32,755 nucleotides of DNA from Plantago elongata. Taxonomy: Eukaryota > Streptophyta > Magnoliopsida > Lamiales > Plantaginaceae. The notes under the pieces were generated by a model, which searched no databases, had not been told where the DNA came from, and worked only from the letters and a program-made list of their open reading frames with translations. Of this stretch, positions 10,531 through 21,842 are shown one piece after another. Both the position numbers and the translations under genes were made by a program. The DNA lies in contig JAYMSP010001385.1 of NCBI GenBank assembly GCA_036897095.1, positions 1-32,755 on the forward strand, given 5' to 3'. Each line of letters starts with the position of its first letter. Positions within the stretch are counted from its first letter, which is position 1.

Positions 10531-11112
10531 TATTTATTGATTTAAATATCATAATTGTAATATTGTATGTTAAAAAACAATGCCTAACTTTTAATGTCCT
10601 TAATCTTTATCGTACTTAATATAAGTACATATTTCATATTTATTTCATCAAGTATAATATAATTTTTGTGAGGATTATAAATATTGTAGGATTTTAATTA
10701 ATTACGGACATAATTAAAATGAAAAGGTCAAATGTAGATGTTACAAGTTTGAAAGAAAAGGTCATTGTGAATTCGTCATCTAGTATATAACTATCATGTA
10801 GTACTGCGCGTTCTTGTCAACAGCAAAGGGAAATTAAATTTAATCTGTATTAATCCTGTCAACCAAATCAAACTCTCCTACATAGTTTATAATATCGTTC
10901 TATCGTTCCAAACTATAACGATAACTTTTTTAACTATCAATTACTTTACACTTTAATTAAATAAATTCATATATGTAGAAATGAAGTTTTCTTAATAATG
11001 AATAATCTACTATGATAATATAAAACACTTGAAAATAAAATAACTAAAATTCATTGAAAGACGAAAGAGTTCTTCAAACTCAAAGTCTGATGGTTGATGC
11101 ATTAAATTTTGA
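10531..11112. other. AT-rich intergenic DNA, nothing recognised
   Basis: Very AT-rich sequence with many stop codons in all frames. I see no gene, tRNA or clear transposon end. Confidence 0.6.
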
Positions 11113-11780
11113 ATGTTAAGAGTTGGAATATGAGAAGTTCCACATTGTTAAAATTGAGGGAAAAAAAGCTACTTATTAACTATTTGATTGAGCTAAAGGG
11201 TTGGGCCCTTGGGGCACCGATGCTTTTGAAGGAGGGAAGACTTAGATGCGCACCTTCACACGTACCCGCCTGGTGGCCGGGCCCGAGTCGAGGGTTCGCG
11301 GGGTCGCGGTCTAGGGCTAAGTGTTATCTTTTTGGGCCAGAAATATGTTGTGCTTGGTCAAGCCCAATGATGTAATAGGCCCAGTCCAATTGGTTGGTTT
11401 GAATACCGAACGGTTTGACCATTCGCCAAAGAATGTAACCGAATCGGTTTAACCATTTCATTCACCAAAGGATTAACCGAAACGAAAATTTCAAATAGGT
11501 GTGCATGTTCAAATTTTTATTTTTGCAGGGACTTTTTCGCGAAAAGGAACAACTATTCAGATTGCAACTCTCGGATATTACAAACAGATCCTTCAAGAAT
11601 CGAATGCAACACACCAAATCCAATTCTTTCTTCCTTCTCTCTTTCTCTCTATAGTTTGAAGAATCCTTTGTTGTAGTAGTTTGCAGAGTTACTGTTTGAA
11701 TGCTTGAAAACTAACTCAAATACTGCTGTTTATCTTGAAAGACTATTTGCTAAGTAATCTGTAAATACCAGAACGGGACA
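11113..11780 (+). mobile_element. possible solo LTR or LTR fragment
   Basis: The stretch begins TGTTAAGAGTTGG, followed by TTCCACATTG, a promoter-proximal signature common in plant Copia-type LTRs. It has a sharply GC-rich block (about 11205-11300), then a long pyrimidine tract (11623-11652). A possible end is GGGACA near 11780. I found no second LTR, primer-binding site or polyprotein, and no matching 5-bp target duplication, so boundaries and class are tentative. Confidence 0.35.
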
Positions 11781-13260
11781 AATATAATTTAAAAAAATAA
11801 TATCCAAACTTTTACTCAACAGTATAATCTAACATTCTGCCCTTTCAATACCTTACAACCACTTCACAATAATAATATGGATCAAACATTAATTCAATGC
11901 TCAACGTACCACTAATCATAATTTTATGAGAAGACAAATTCATGTCATATCACTTGGTCGTTACCAGATGGCAGGGCCCGGAACAACTTGGTGGGACTTT
12001 GGGAGATGGCGGCCGCCACATCAAAGTATCTCTAAATGCTAAACTTTGGATTCTAAACCAACTGAGTTGCAAGCAATTATATTTGTTTACTTATTTGAGT
12101 TGGAACATATCAAGAAAGATATATTTTCATATAACAAAAATCAAAAAATTAAAATAATTCGACTATATTTTCAAATTTACAGTGAATTTGTGAAAATGAA
12201 CAAATGAGGAATAAGAAGGAAGTTCTCTAGTTTAAATAGTTAAATAATCTAGCTAACTAACCACTCCAAACTGTAAAGCACAATAAATAAAATACATGGT
12301 ACAAGTTGTGTTTTAATTTGAATAAAAACATAATAATATAAATGACGACTTTATCGATTTCTTCTTTTTGCTCCAATGTAGCTATGTTTTCTTCTTTCCT
12401 TCTTCAATCTGGTGCATGTTTGATGATCCTTCAGACCTCCTTGGTGAAGGTGGATATTCTGAACGTTGTTTACTCACATAAATTCAATTCAAATCTTCAA
12501 TTTAACTCAATACTTCCTTAATTTCCATACCAGATGAAAACTTAAACAATTCAATTATAATTTAGTCACTATTAATTAATTTAATCAAATTCGTATGTAC
12601 TTAATTACAATTCTTATCAAAACAATCACCGAATACCTTTATCTAGATATATACATTTATCTAATCATAACATTTAAAACTTATTTGTTGTTGTAGTACT
12701 TACTTTTTTATACAAGAAAAATTATTTTGTGAATAAAAGTTGTTTTTATTAATAATATTAATTTAGTTGTTAAAAGAACTTATAACAACTGTTATATATT
12801 TTATATTATTGTATATGTGTATACATATATAAGTTATTAATTAATTCTACGTATCATTGTAATGTTCATTCATCTTTTTCTAGCATATGTATAAGTTGTT
12901 TATGTAGAGTTTATAGATCTCTGTTCCGTTTGATGTAATTTAATTATTGGTTCGGTACATTAACTAAAAATGAAAAAGTAAAGAAATACATAGACCTGCA
13001 TTTTGTGTTTGTTACGTATGAAACAGTTGACCGTTACCGGAACATATATGTTCCGTGAATTGAAAGAGTTTCAACTTTCGACTACTACTTCCTCATCACC
13101 CTTGCTCTAAAATCAACTCATTAACGCGTCGTCCATTTCTTTCTTCTTAACCATACATAGATTTCATTTTTATAAGCTTCTCTCTTCCGTTGAACTTTCT
13201 CATCTTGAATTCTTCCAAATCCGTACACGCGATCCATCTGTTCCCATCACATTCTCTAAT
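11781..13260. other. AT-rich intergenic DNA upstream of first tetraspanin
   Basis: No supported gene. Around 12480-12600 the sequence (CAATTCAATTATAATTTAGT and neighbours) resembles 32495-32560, suggesting a dispersed AT-rich repeat. A W-box-like TTGACC occurs at 13027-13032, about 310 bp upstream of the tetraspanin ATG. Confidence 0.5.
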
Positions 13261-13261
13261 C

Positions 13262-13268
13262 TATATAA
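13262..13268 (+). promoter_or_regulatory. TATA box of tetraspanin gene A
   Basis: TATATAA lies 73 bp upstream of the ATG at 13341, within CT-rich sequence typical of plant core promoters, predicting a start site near 13295. Confidence 0.65.
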
Positions 13269-13340
13269 CCCTTTCTTCCCTTCTCACCAATCCTCACATT
13301 CACCAAAACAAACTATCTACTTCTACATCAATACTCGAAA

Positions 13341-14445
13341 ATGGTTCGCGTAAGTAACAATTTGGTTGGTATACTGAACATAATCACCCTGCTCCTCTCA
13401 ATCCCCATCATCGGTGGTGGAATATGGCTCTCCAGGCAAGCCGACACCGAGTGCCAACGCTTCCTAGACACCCCTGTCATCATTCTAGGAGTGTTCGTTC
13501 TCGTTGTCTCAATATGCGGTCTTGTTGGTTCCTGTTGTAGAGTCACATGGTTGCTGTGGGTCTACTTGTTCGTCATGTTTTTGTTGATACTTGTCTTGTT
13601 CTGTTTCACCATATTCGCCTTCGTAGTCACCAATAGGGGTGCCGGTGAGAGGATAGCAGGGAGAGGCTACAGAGAGTATCGTCTCGGTGACTATTCGAAC
13701 TGGCTCCAGAACAGAGTCAACGGCAATTGGGGAAGAATTCAGAGCTGTTTGATGGACAGCAGGATCTGTAACAGGCTTCTTGATCAGAACAATACCCCTC
13801 CTGAGAGGTTTTTCGAACAACATCTCGGTTCTCTTCAGGTATATGATCTCTCCGTCCATTAGAAGCTATACAGTTTACTGTTCATGTACATAATTTAAGA
13901 CAAGTAATCAGAGTGATAAAAGGTTAAAATCTTTTTGTTGAATTTTATCATCATTCTTTTAGAAAGTTGAGTGCCTTTAACTTGGCATGACTTTCAAAAT
14001 GAAGTGCCTACTTTTTGCATAAAGTGTCCTGTCCTGTCCTGTCCTTAACTTCTATGAAACCTAAAAGGTCTTATGGATGAACTAATTTCCATCAGTTTTA
14101 TTGTCCTATCCTTTATAACTAACATGGTAACATTTGTTACTGTAGTCTGGTTGCTGCAAGCCATCGAACGACTGCGACTTCGGGTACGTGACCCCAACAA
14201 ACTGGACTCAAACAACGACATCACCTTCGAATCCAGACTGTAACAACTGGAGCAACGAGCGAAATTTGCTGTGTTACAGATGCGACTCTTGCAAGGCAGG
14301 ACTGCTTGATAACATAAAGAGCCAGTGGAGGAGGGTTGCTATTATAAACATTGTATTCCTAGTGTTCCTCATCATCGTCTACACTGTTGGATGTTGTGCA
14401 TTCCGGAACAACCAGCGAGACAACAATTATAAACGCTATCCTTGA
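13341..14445 (+). CDS. tetraspanin, TET8/TET9-like, copy A
   Basis: Two exons, 13341-13838 and 14146-14445, split by a 307-bp GT-AG intron, encode 265 aa. Membrane segments are at about 7-29, 44-65, 70-96 and 230-250. The large outer loop carries the plant tetraspanin signature GCCKPS (168-173), preceded by conserved Cys residues and followed by further Cys (C176, C198, C209, C212, C215), plus an NWT glycosylation sequon at about N185. Membrane-proximal Cys pairs (C65/C66 and GCC near 249-250) are candidate palmitoylation sites. Plant TET8-type proteins organise plasma-membrane domains and mark extracellular vesicles. If the intron is retained, translation adds only seven residues and stops, losing the fourth segment. 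ATG chosen because it aligns exactly with copy B and follows the TATA box by 73 bp. Assignment to TET8 rather than TET9 is not possible by eye. Confidence 0.95.
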
Positions 14446-16130
14446 TTCTGTCTAGGGACGATGATAGAGATATATACGTACCTCGGATCAAAGAATGGCT
14501 TGGCCCTTCTTGCTAGCTAGCACTATCAGCACATGTATTTTACTTGTTCTCTTTTGGTTCTTCTTCATGCTGGTTTGTTTAGGTGTATAGTTGTGGTTGT
14601 TGTTTGTCCATATAGACTTCACACCATTTTTCATTTCTGCATTTCTGGGCGCTATTGTTTTCATGTCCATGTTACCATATGTAAATTAATGTTCTTTCAT
14701 TCTTGTGTACTGATCCACCTATATTTTTACTCATAAAATTCCATTTATTATGTGTCTTCACAAATATATTTCATTTGTAGTATAAGAAATGTGAAACACA
14801 AAGTAGTCCATCAATCTGCAACAAATCTTGGTTTGTTTGATTATTTCAGTGGCATATCTAAATACAGTGACATTTATTTGCAAATGTTACTAGGAGGCAG
14901 GGTGGACCTAGAGAGAGGAGTAGAATTTGCAATTCGCCACCAAAATTTGAGAATTTTTTTTATATGTAATATTTTTTAAAATTTAGGATTCCTTCTATAA
15001 CCCCGATCGAAAAATCTTCATATATATAATTGTTATCGGAGGTTCAAAACTTGAGAGTTCGACTCCACTTCAAAATATGTGGATAAATGTTTAATGTCAT
15101 TGTAGAATTATTTAGTAGCAAATGTTCTGAAATGATAGGGATGGTGACATTTGCAATTGTATCTGTATGTACATACAGTCATCACTTAAAATATTTGCCT
15201 TCTAACAAGTCCACACTTCTATATCAACCAGGCCAGTAAGCAACATATGTTCTCTTCTTTCCTTTGGATAAAATCTGAACTTATGTAATATATGCCTTAT
15301 TTTTATGCTGAAGCAATCTTCAAAGTTCCATAACATCATTCTATTATCTGTCAGGATTAGACTTATAAGTTTGATCATAACCTATCTTTACCAAATGGTA
15401 TCACATTCATGGAGAGTAGTGTATGTCGATCCATTTGCTATTCATGTGTATAACTTTCAGGGTTATGTATAAATGATAATAATATTTAAGACAATATATA
15501 AACATGTAAGTGTGCAATATGATGCATAAGTATACTAGAATTAACAAAATAATAAATGTAGACTATATATATAATAATAAACTTATTATGATGCATTTCT
15601 TAAAATTTAAGTGCAAATAAAATTTAACTCGACAATATAAAAAAGGACTATGGGTATTTCTATTTCATTAATAAATTGGACTTCAAGTCAATGTACTCAT
15701 TTTCTACATTTTCTATCATCATCATGATATCTTCTAATGGACTTACATGTGAGATCCTCATTTACGTGTCCAATAATTTAGATCCATTGATTTTCATATG
15801 CTTATAAATTTCGCAGTTCAATATATACCCGTATATCGAGTTGATCTCTTTACTGTATTTTTCAAGTCAATATTGATCATGATCAATATCTGAATATCAC
15901 TTGTATGTACTATTTCATTTCATATAGGCAATCTAATATGATTCAGATGTATGCATTTCTTGGACATTCATAAGAGTATCAACTACATTATTTAATCATT
16001 CTTCTTGTATTGTATTTAGCACTTGAACTGTATTTAACTAAGGTGAATAAATTATTATTACAATAAGAAGATATATCAATATCAAACACATTCCATAATA
16101 TAATAGATATTGATAAGGTATAAAAATGGT
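14446..16130. other. 3' UTR of tetraspanin A and AT-rich intergenic DNA
   Basis: T-rich sequence after the stop (to about 14740) fits a 3' UTR. The remainder is AT-rich and stop-laden, and I recognise nothing in it. Confidence 0.55.
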
Positions 16131-16773
16131 GAAGGCTTCGTTCGTAAGTCTTGAATTGGTTAGTTAGTTCCTTAGTTCACTTGCATGTATAAGGTCCGTC
16201 GTCCAGAGACTTGATTGTTAGATCTAGTAGGAAGACAAGGTCTTAGAATGTCGACGAGGTACGGTTTTAGGCCGGGTCCACCGTTGAATCGAGATCTGCC
16301 TGTGAATTAGGTTCTTGATTGATTTGAGAGAAGGGTCCATCTCTGAATAAGGTCCATCATGTGGGGGAATTCATTTTTGGAAATATGTTACTCAAAGGGA
16401 AGGGGTTAGACCATTTTGGACCAGTTTGCATAGGACAAACTGGGATTCAGACTTCAACATACTTAGAAGCTGGGCTCGGACCTTTAAATGTAGAGAGTGA
16501 AATATTGAGAAGTAGTTACCTGAGTATATGAGGAGTAAATGTCCCTGATCTATAGTAGAACTTCACCAGAGGTTTGGCTCTAACACGCCATAGTTCGGTC
16601 GACTTAGCAGGATCGTGACACATGATCCCGGAGTATGGTGGCGCGTAAAGCTCACTCTCAAGGGGCTGACACGTCACGGGATGGACCGCATGATATCAAG
16701 GACGACCCATCGGATGTCAAAGGTGGGCCCTATCTCTTGTGCCAGACATATCCCTATAGTTGGGAGTACGTCC
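16131..16773. other. moderately GC-rich unexplained stretch, probable transposon remnant
   Basis: Base composition is higher in G and C than in the flanks, with no long open frame and no similarity I can name. The sequence seems to resume after the inserted element at 17176 (CCTCTGGTGAGGTCTCGTGA), so the element at 16774-17175 may have landed in an older repeat. Confidence 0.4.
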
Positions 16774-17175
16774 TGTAACGACCCGACCACTAATGGGCCG
16801 AGATCCGGCCCGTTGGACCGACAAGGTTACGCATGACTGCCCCCACCACTCGGTATGATATTGTTCTCTTTGGGCCAAAGTCTTTAAGTGGTTAGGATTC
16901 TATTATGTAACCATGTGGTCACAGATTCGAATCTCACTAACTGTTCACTTTATTTTATTGTAATACCCAACATCCCACATCCCTAGTGAGTGAAAGGGAT
17001 ACTGGGTATATATGTGGACCACCATTCTCCTATGGTATGAGGCCTTTCGGGGAGACCCAAAAATAAATTCGTGCGGGCTCGGGCCCAAAGCGGACACTTT
17101 CATACCGAGTGGTGGGATAGTCATGCATAACCTTGCCGGCCCAACGGGCTGGGTCTCGGCCCATTAGTCGTTACA
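16774..17175. mobile_element. 402-bp TGTAACGAC...GTCGTTACA inverted-repeat element with tRNA-like core
   Basis: The left arm (16774 to about 16876) and the right arm (about 17081-17175) are inverted copies. Shared blocks include TAATGGGCCGAGA, GCCCGTTGG, CAAGGTTA, GCATGACT, CCACCACTCGGTATGA and CTTTGGGCC. Ends are TG and CA, and the flanks ACGTCC and CATCC give at best a 5-bp duplication with one mismatch (CGTCC/CATCC). Between the arms, 16881-16940 resembles a tRNA: an A-box-like region in TTAAGTGGTTAGGATT (16884-16899) and a B-box-like AGATTCGAATCTC (16923-16935). Further in is CATCCCACATCCCTAGTGAG, of the kind seen in LTRs. It could be a MITE/foldback element or an LTR with palindromic ends. 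Confidence 0.75.
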
Positions 17176-17243
17176 CATCCTCTGGTGAGGTCTCGTGACA
17201 GACTTATCGACGTTTCTTGACTGTCCGTCCTAAGATGAATCTA

Positions 17244-17320
17244 TTTTTTTCGAAACGACAAATATGACTCGAACCCTACCTATTAGTTGAAGCGTTTTAT
17301 CAATTGGGCTACACTTCATT
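17244..17320 (-). mobile_element. tRNA-derived retroposon (minus strand)
   Basis: On the minus strand there is an A-box region TAGCCCAATTGATAAAACG (17311-17293), a B-box AGGGTTCGAGTC (17277-17266) and a short A run at the 3' end (T run 17244-17250 on the plus strand). The order CGCTTCA, CTAATAGGT, GGTTCGAGTCA is shared with the element at 21112-21207, so both belong to one family. No target duplication was found here. Confidence 0.65.
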
Positions 17321-17568
17321 GCTAGTTAGATAAGGAATGAGTCCCAAATGACTCCCAACTACTCTAAATTCATGGTTAACTTAAAATTCGAAAGAAGTCT
17401 TATATGACGTTAGATGGCGTCACTGTATATTTGGTTCAATTCTTTTTTGACCTCGTTACATCGAGTTCTTTTGTTGTTTCTTACTGGATCAACAGTGTGG
17501 ACTCATCATTGGTCTTAGGAAAAGGGTTGTTAAATTTTCGACTGGTTTAAATGTGATGTTTTTTTGTG

Positions 17569-18200
17569 TTTTTTTAAGAAGAAGTTCCTTTATTCAAACC
17601 GAAATATTATACAGGACATAATTCGGAGGAGTAACAACATCCCTAGTTGTACCCTAGAGTTCTTTGTACAGATATGCCACAAGCCACTAAGAGCAGCATA
17701 CCAAACCTTAGTCATCATCCTAAGGGATATATGAGTAGGGAAAGGGGGAACTACTTTTAGCTAAAATTGGAAACTGACAACCCTAACTAACATGTCAGCA
17801 GCTAAGTTCGCCTCCCGATATATAACCTGAAGTTTGACCTCCCCAACATGGAATCATCCTGCGAATATCATGCACCAATACCTGCGCCGTCCACACTGGT
17901 GCTGCATTCCTGTAAAGACAATTAAAAACACAGATCGAATCAGTACGAATTAAAATATGTTGAAAGTTTAAAGTTTGACCTAAAAGTAACGCATCGCGAG
18001 TAGCCCATAATTCTGTCGTGTTAACCGAGATTCCAATGTAAGTGGACCCCGCTTTGAGGAAGTTCCCATCTGTATCCCGGAAAATAAAACCTATACCGCT
18101 ATGACCCGGAGAATCCAGAGACAACCCGTCAGTATGAACGCAAACGAACCCAGAAGGTGGCCTCATCCAATAGCAAAGGTGTGAGAGTTTAACCAGCAAT
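17569..18200 (-). pseudogene. 5'-truncated LINE 3' end: RNase H domain and A tail
   Basis: Read on the minus strand, 18199 to about 17850 encodes a plant non-LTR-retrotransposon RNase H domain: RPPSGFVCVHTDG, GHSGIGFIFRDTDGNFLKAG, TTELWATRDALLLGQ and ILIRTDS. After a frame change near 17845 the domain continues as VIYREANLAADML. The four expected acidic residues are all visible (D in HTDG, E in TTEL, D in RTDS, D in AADM). Downstream are an AATAAA-type signal (GAATAAAGG) and a short A run (17575-17569), as at a retroposed 3' end. Reverse transcriptase and endonuclease are absent. The frameshift and truncation make this a dead fragment. Confidence 0.8.
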
Positions 18201-18962
18201 TTTATCCTAATCTACTTATACTTTTAACAAATCTAACATAAATTTTGATTTAGTTAATTATATGTGGAGTCCTGAGCTAGTAAATTAATACTAGTTTCAT
18301 AGAAGAAGAATGGGGTGACGTATTTGACCAATTATTTGGTTTGAGGGGCCTCACAATTTCCGTAACATAAACGAGCTTTTCAACTCCTAGTTTACTATTC
18401 AACGAAAGCGAGTTCCAACTTGCGTAACATCAAATACCGACTAATCTACTTACACGGGTATGTGTCTTCTTAGTGACATTTTCTTACTTTCCTCTTCGCT
18501 GAACTTTCTTCTTTCTTCTTCCAATTTATTACAATTGCACCTCTTGCTAAACACTTAAATTGCCCCTCAATTCGTGATCAAAGTTAAATTACAATGGTCA
18601 TTATACTTATAATTTAATTGGAGATTTTACCATTACAATTTAAGATTAATTTATGACTATAATTCTATATCATTGACTGCAAATTAAAACTGAACAACTT
18701 TTTCGAGAGAAAAATAATTCGTAGTATTTTTCGCTTCCTAATCCCTGGTACAATGGAGTTCACAATGGTATATTATATCACAAATCAAAATGTAGGTTGC
18801 GAATCACGGAATAGGCAACAATCTGAGCTTAAAATTAAACTACAGGGACATCTTATCTAAATCATGATGTCCAGGGGTGTAATGTGCAAAAATCCCTTCT
18901 CCCATAGAAATTTCCAAACTAATCCACGCGCTCAATTCTAACCATATCCTCTCCTCCTATCC
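18201..18962. other. intergenic and promoter region of tetraspanin B
   Basis: AT-rich DNA without genes. A W-box-like TTGACC occurs at 18324-18329. I see no similarity to the corresponding promoter of copy A beyond general composition. Confidence 0.5.
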
Positions 18963-18970
18963 TATTTAAA
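18963..18970 (+). promoter_or_regulatory. TATA-like box of tetraspanin gene B
   Basis: TATTTAAA lies about 115 bp upstream of the ATG at 19085 and is followed by CA-rich leader sequence. Confidence 0.5.
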
Positions 18971-19084
18971 ACACATAGACACACACAATTCCAGCATCTC
19001 ATTCTCAACCAACATTCCCATTTCCCCTTTCCATGATCAAACAGTTATTCCCAAATCAACACTTGAATCAAGAAGCTATCTAAA

Positions 19085-20855
19085 ATGGTGCGGTTGAGCA
19101 ACAACTTGGTTGGTATACTAAACATAGTCACCCTGCTACTATCGATACCGATCATCGGTGGAGGTATATGGCTCTCCAGGCAAAACGACACCGAGTGCCA
19201 ACGCTTCCTCGACACCCCTGTCATCATTCTTGGAGTCTTCGTGCTTATCGTCTCGATCTGTGGTCTTGTTGGTTCATGTTGCAGAGTAACATGGCTCCTA
19301 TGGGTCTACCTGTTCGTCATGTTTTTGCTCATCCTGACTCTCTTCTGTTTTACCATTTTTGCTTTTGTGGTGACCAATCAGGGTGCCGGTCAGAGGATAT
19401 CAGGGAGAGGGTACAGAGAGTACCGTCTCGGTGATTATTCTAACTGGCTTCAGAACAGAGTGAACGGTAACTGGAATAGAATCCAGAGCTGTTTGGCGGA
19501 TAGCAGGATTTGCAACAGGCTTCTTGAACAGAATAATATCCCTGCTGAGACTTTCTTCCAGGAACGCCTCTCTTCTCTCCAGGTATATATTACTTTCGTT
19601 TGCTCTGCCGTTATTGCTATGTTTGTGATGGTTTCTTCCATGCCGCTCTCACCCCAGTACCACTCACAAACTACAGAACTGTGTAGGATCGTGTTAAATT
19701 ACATGTTACAATTTGTGAACTGTAAGTGCACTTAGGACGATATGAAAAACTTGTTTACTATGAGTCATGAGTATAATAATTGATTAAAATTAACCAAACA
19801 TTTATCAATTTCACAAACATTTTCTAAGGCAAGTATCTGGGGATATTGTTTGTGTTTTTCTTTTAGTTAAAATTTGAATTATGTATACAATTAAGGAATA
19901 CTAGAGGGGTGTATTGTATATAATTGTTTCTTATTTTATCAATAATCTGTTGTTGATGAGATGACATTATTATGCTCAGATCAAGTGTGCACCATTATTT
20001 GATAATGACTGTAGGGCCTAATTTCAACTACAGGCTATGGATGAATTAAAAATGCTTGCTTTTTCTTAAATAATATTTTCTTTTCAAAGATGCTGTCTAT
20101 TTTGGTTGGTGGCTTCTATTCTAAAAATTCAAGTGCCTTTAATTTGGATCTCTATATGTACTATATAGTTTTTTACTAGAAAACAAAAATCACAGTAACA
20201 AATATAAGTTGAACATGAGACATTTATTTTGAAACGTATAATATGTCATTGATGTCTGGTTTACTTCTCTAGCATATTCAGCATTTTACCTTAACCTCCT
20301 TCCTTAGAAATTGGCTAAGGCCTTCACTGAATGCCTTAAAAGTTTATTATCCTCTTCATCGATCAGCATTTGTGGATTAATGCGCTTGCCTGTTTACTGC
20401 ACAAATTGACAACTTTGCTTCATAGTATATTGTAAAAATGTGTTTCTTTTGTTAACCCAGCCATCTCTTTAATAATATGCTTCAAATTGAAGTTTCATAT
20501 ACTGAGTATTATGATGCTAAATTATTTGTTATTCGCGCAGTCGGGTTGCTGTAAGCCATCGATTGACTGCAACTTCACGTATGTGACTCCAACAAACTGG
20601 ACTCAACCAATGACACCACCTTCAACTTCAACACCGAATCAAGATTGTAGCATCTGGAGCAACGAACAGAATGCGTTGTGTTACGGATGTGACGCTTGCA
20701 AGGCAGGACTACTTGATAACATAAAGAGAGAGTGGAGGAGAGTCGCTATTATAAACATCATCTTCCTCATCTTCCTCATCATTGTCTACTCTGTTGGATG
20801 TTGTGCATTCAGGAACAACCGTGAGGAGAACAGTGGGTGGAAACGATACCCTTGA
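19085..20855 (+). CDS. tetraspanin, TET8/TET9-like, copy B
   Basis: Exons 19085-19582 and 20541-20855 flank a 958-bp GT-AG intron at exactly the same codon as in copy A (after SLQ) and encode 270 aa. By hand count exon 1 matches copy A at 148 of 166 residues. Only five differences fall in the first 98 residues (three membrane segments); thirteen fall in the loop. Four membrane segments, GCCKPS and the loop Cys set are conserved. Exon 2 has a few extra residues in the PPSTSTPN stretch and a second sequon, NFT, beside NWT. The gene lies about 4.6 kb downstream of copy A in the same orientation: a tandem duplicate, both copies intact. Intron retention would add about 50 unrelated residues and lose the fourth membrane segment. 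Confidence 0.95.
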
Positions 20856-21111
20856 TCGATCATGTATGTACAAGTATTTTCCGGTTGTATAGGTTTGTTT
20901 GTCCATGCGTTTTGTTCACAGTAGTATGCATATGTATGAGGCTATAGTAGAGCTTTTACTTAAAAATACTTGATTTGGTCATATACGATTACTATTATGC
21001 CCATTAATCTAGTCCTTTAAGTTATCTAAAATTATAATTTTGAGACTTCGACGTAAGATCACACTAGTCAAGTAGCCCAAAATGATGTTTGAAGTAAATG
21101 ATCGACTCATT

Positions 21112-21207
21112 GACAACGAAGTACAACTTAGTGGGTAAGACGCTTCACCTCCAATTAATAGGTCGGGGGTTCGAGTCACCCTTTAACTATTTCAGAAAAA
21201 AAAAAGA
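21112..21207 (+). mobile_element. 96-bp tRNA-derived retroposon with perfect 11-bp target duplication
   Basis: The direct repeat ATCGACTCATT flanks it exactly (21101-21111 and 21208-21218). It contains an A-box-like TTAGTGGGTAAG (21128-21139), a B-box GGTTCGAGTC (21168-21177) and a run of ten A (21196-21205) at the 3' end. There is almost no body after the tRNA-like part, so this is a minimal SINE or retroposed tRNA-like RNA. Perfect flanks point to a fairly recent insertion by LINE machinery. Its relative at 17244-17320 is older. Confidence 0.85.
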
Positions 21208-21540
21208 ATCGACTCATTATATAGTGCACTTTAGTTTTATTTAAGACTTTTAATTTAGGGGCTACCAAAATTACTAAACGCAGGACACAATTTAAACATA
21301 CTATAACTTTACTCAAAACTAAAGTAAATTATAAAATAACCCCTCAACTTTGAAATAATACAATTTGAACAAAAAATGTATGAAGTTTATCGTTTAACCC
21401 CCTTACATACACTTCTCATTCCCATTCGATCAAAGGACCATTCAAACGAAATCAAAGAACACGAAGAACACGAAGGTTAGTACTTTACATTTTTTTCCGT
21501 CAACTTGATAAATCGCCAGAAACTCGAAGGAGGGGGTGTT

Positions 21541-21720
21541 GGCCGGCCGGAATCCGGCCAGCGGGAGGTCGGAGAGCTCCAATCGAAGCTGGGCAGAGCT
21601 CCAAATTAGAGCTCTGCCCAGCTCCGATTGGAGCTCTGGAAGCCCCGATCGGAGCTTCCACGCTCTGACCGGAGCCTAGCTAGCTGCTCTGATCGGAGCA
21701 GCCAAGCTCCGGGCCAGATT
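21541..21720. repeat. GAGCTCC palindromic block (MULE 3' side)
   Basis: A cluster of GGAGC/GCTCC hexamers arranged as overlapping palindromes, e.g. GCTCTGATCGGAGC and AGCTCCGATTGGAGCT. The clearest hairpin has 15-bp perfect arms, AGCTGGGCAGAGCTC (21587-21601) and its complement (21609-21623), with a 7-nt loop. Composition is far richer in GC than the surroundings. It lies between the left terminal repeat and the 3' end of the transposase remnant. Confidence 0.85.
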
Positions 21721-21842
21721 GAGATCTAGCCAGAACCAAACCGGTTCAACCTTTTTTTAATTATCTATATTTTTGTAGTTCATTAGTGCTACCCGGATCC
21801 GATTTTGACTGTAAACAGTCTAATTTAAATGTTTTTAATTTG

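Noticed and set aside
11109..11375. 88-codon open frame over a GC-rich stretch
   Set aside because: No family resemblance; better explained as LTR-like non-coding DNA.
13509..13859. Minus-strand open frame of 116 codons
   Set aside because: Antisense of tetraspanin exon 1; its length reflects coding composition on the plus strand.
16774..17175. Cassandra-type element with 5S rRNA promoter
   Set aside because: TGTAAC ends are suggestive, but I see no 5S A-box, intermediate element or C-box; the internal promoter-like sequence is tRNA-like.
19168..19434. Plus-strand open frame of 88 codons in another frame
   Set aside because: Overlaps tetraspanin B exon 1 in a different frame with no family features.
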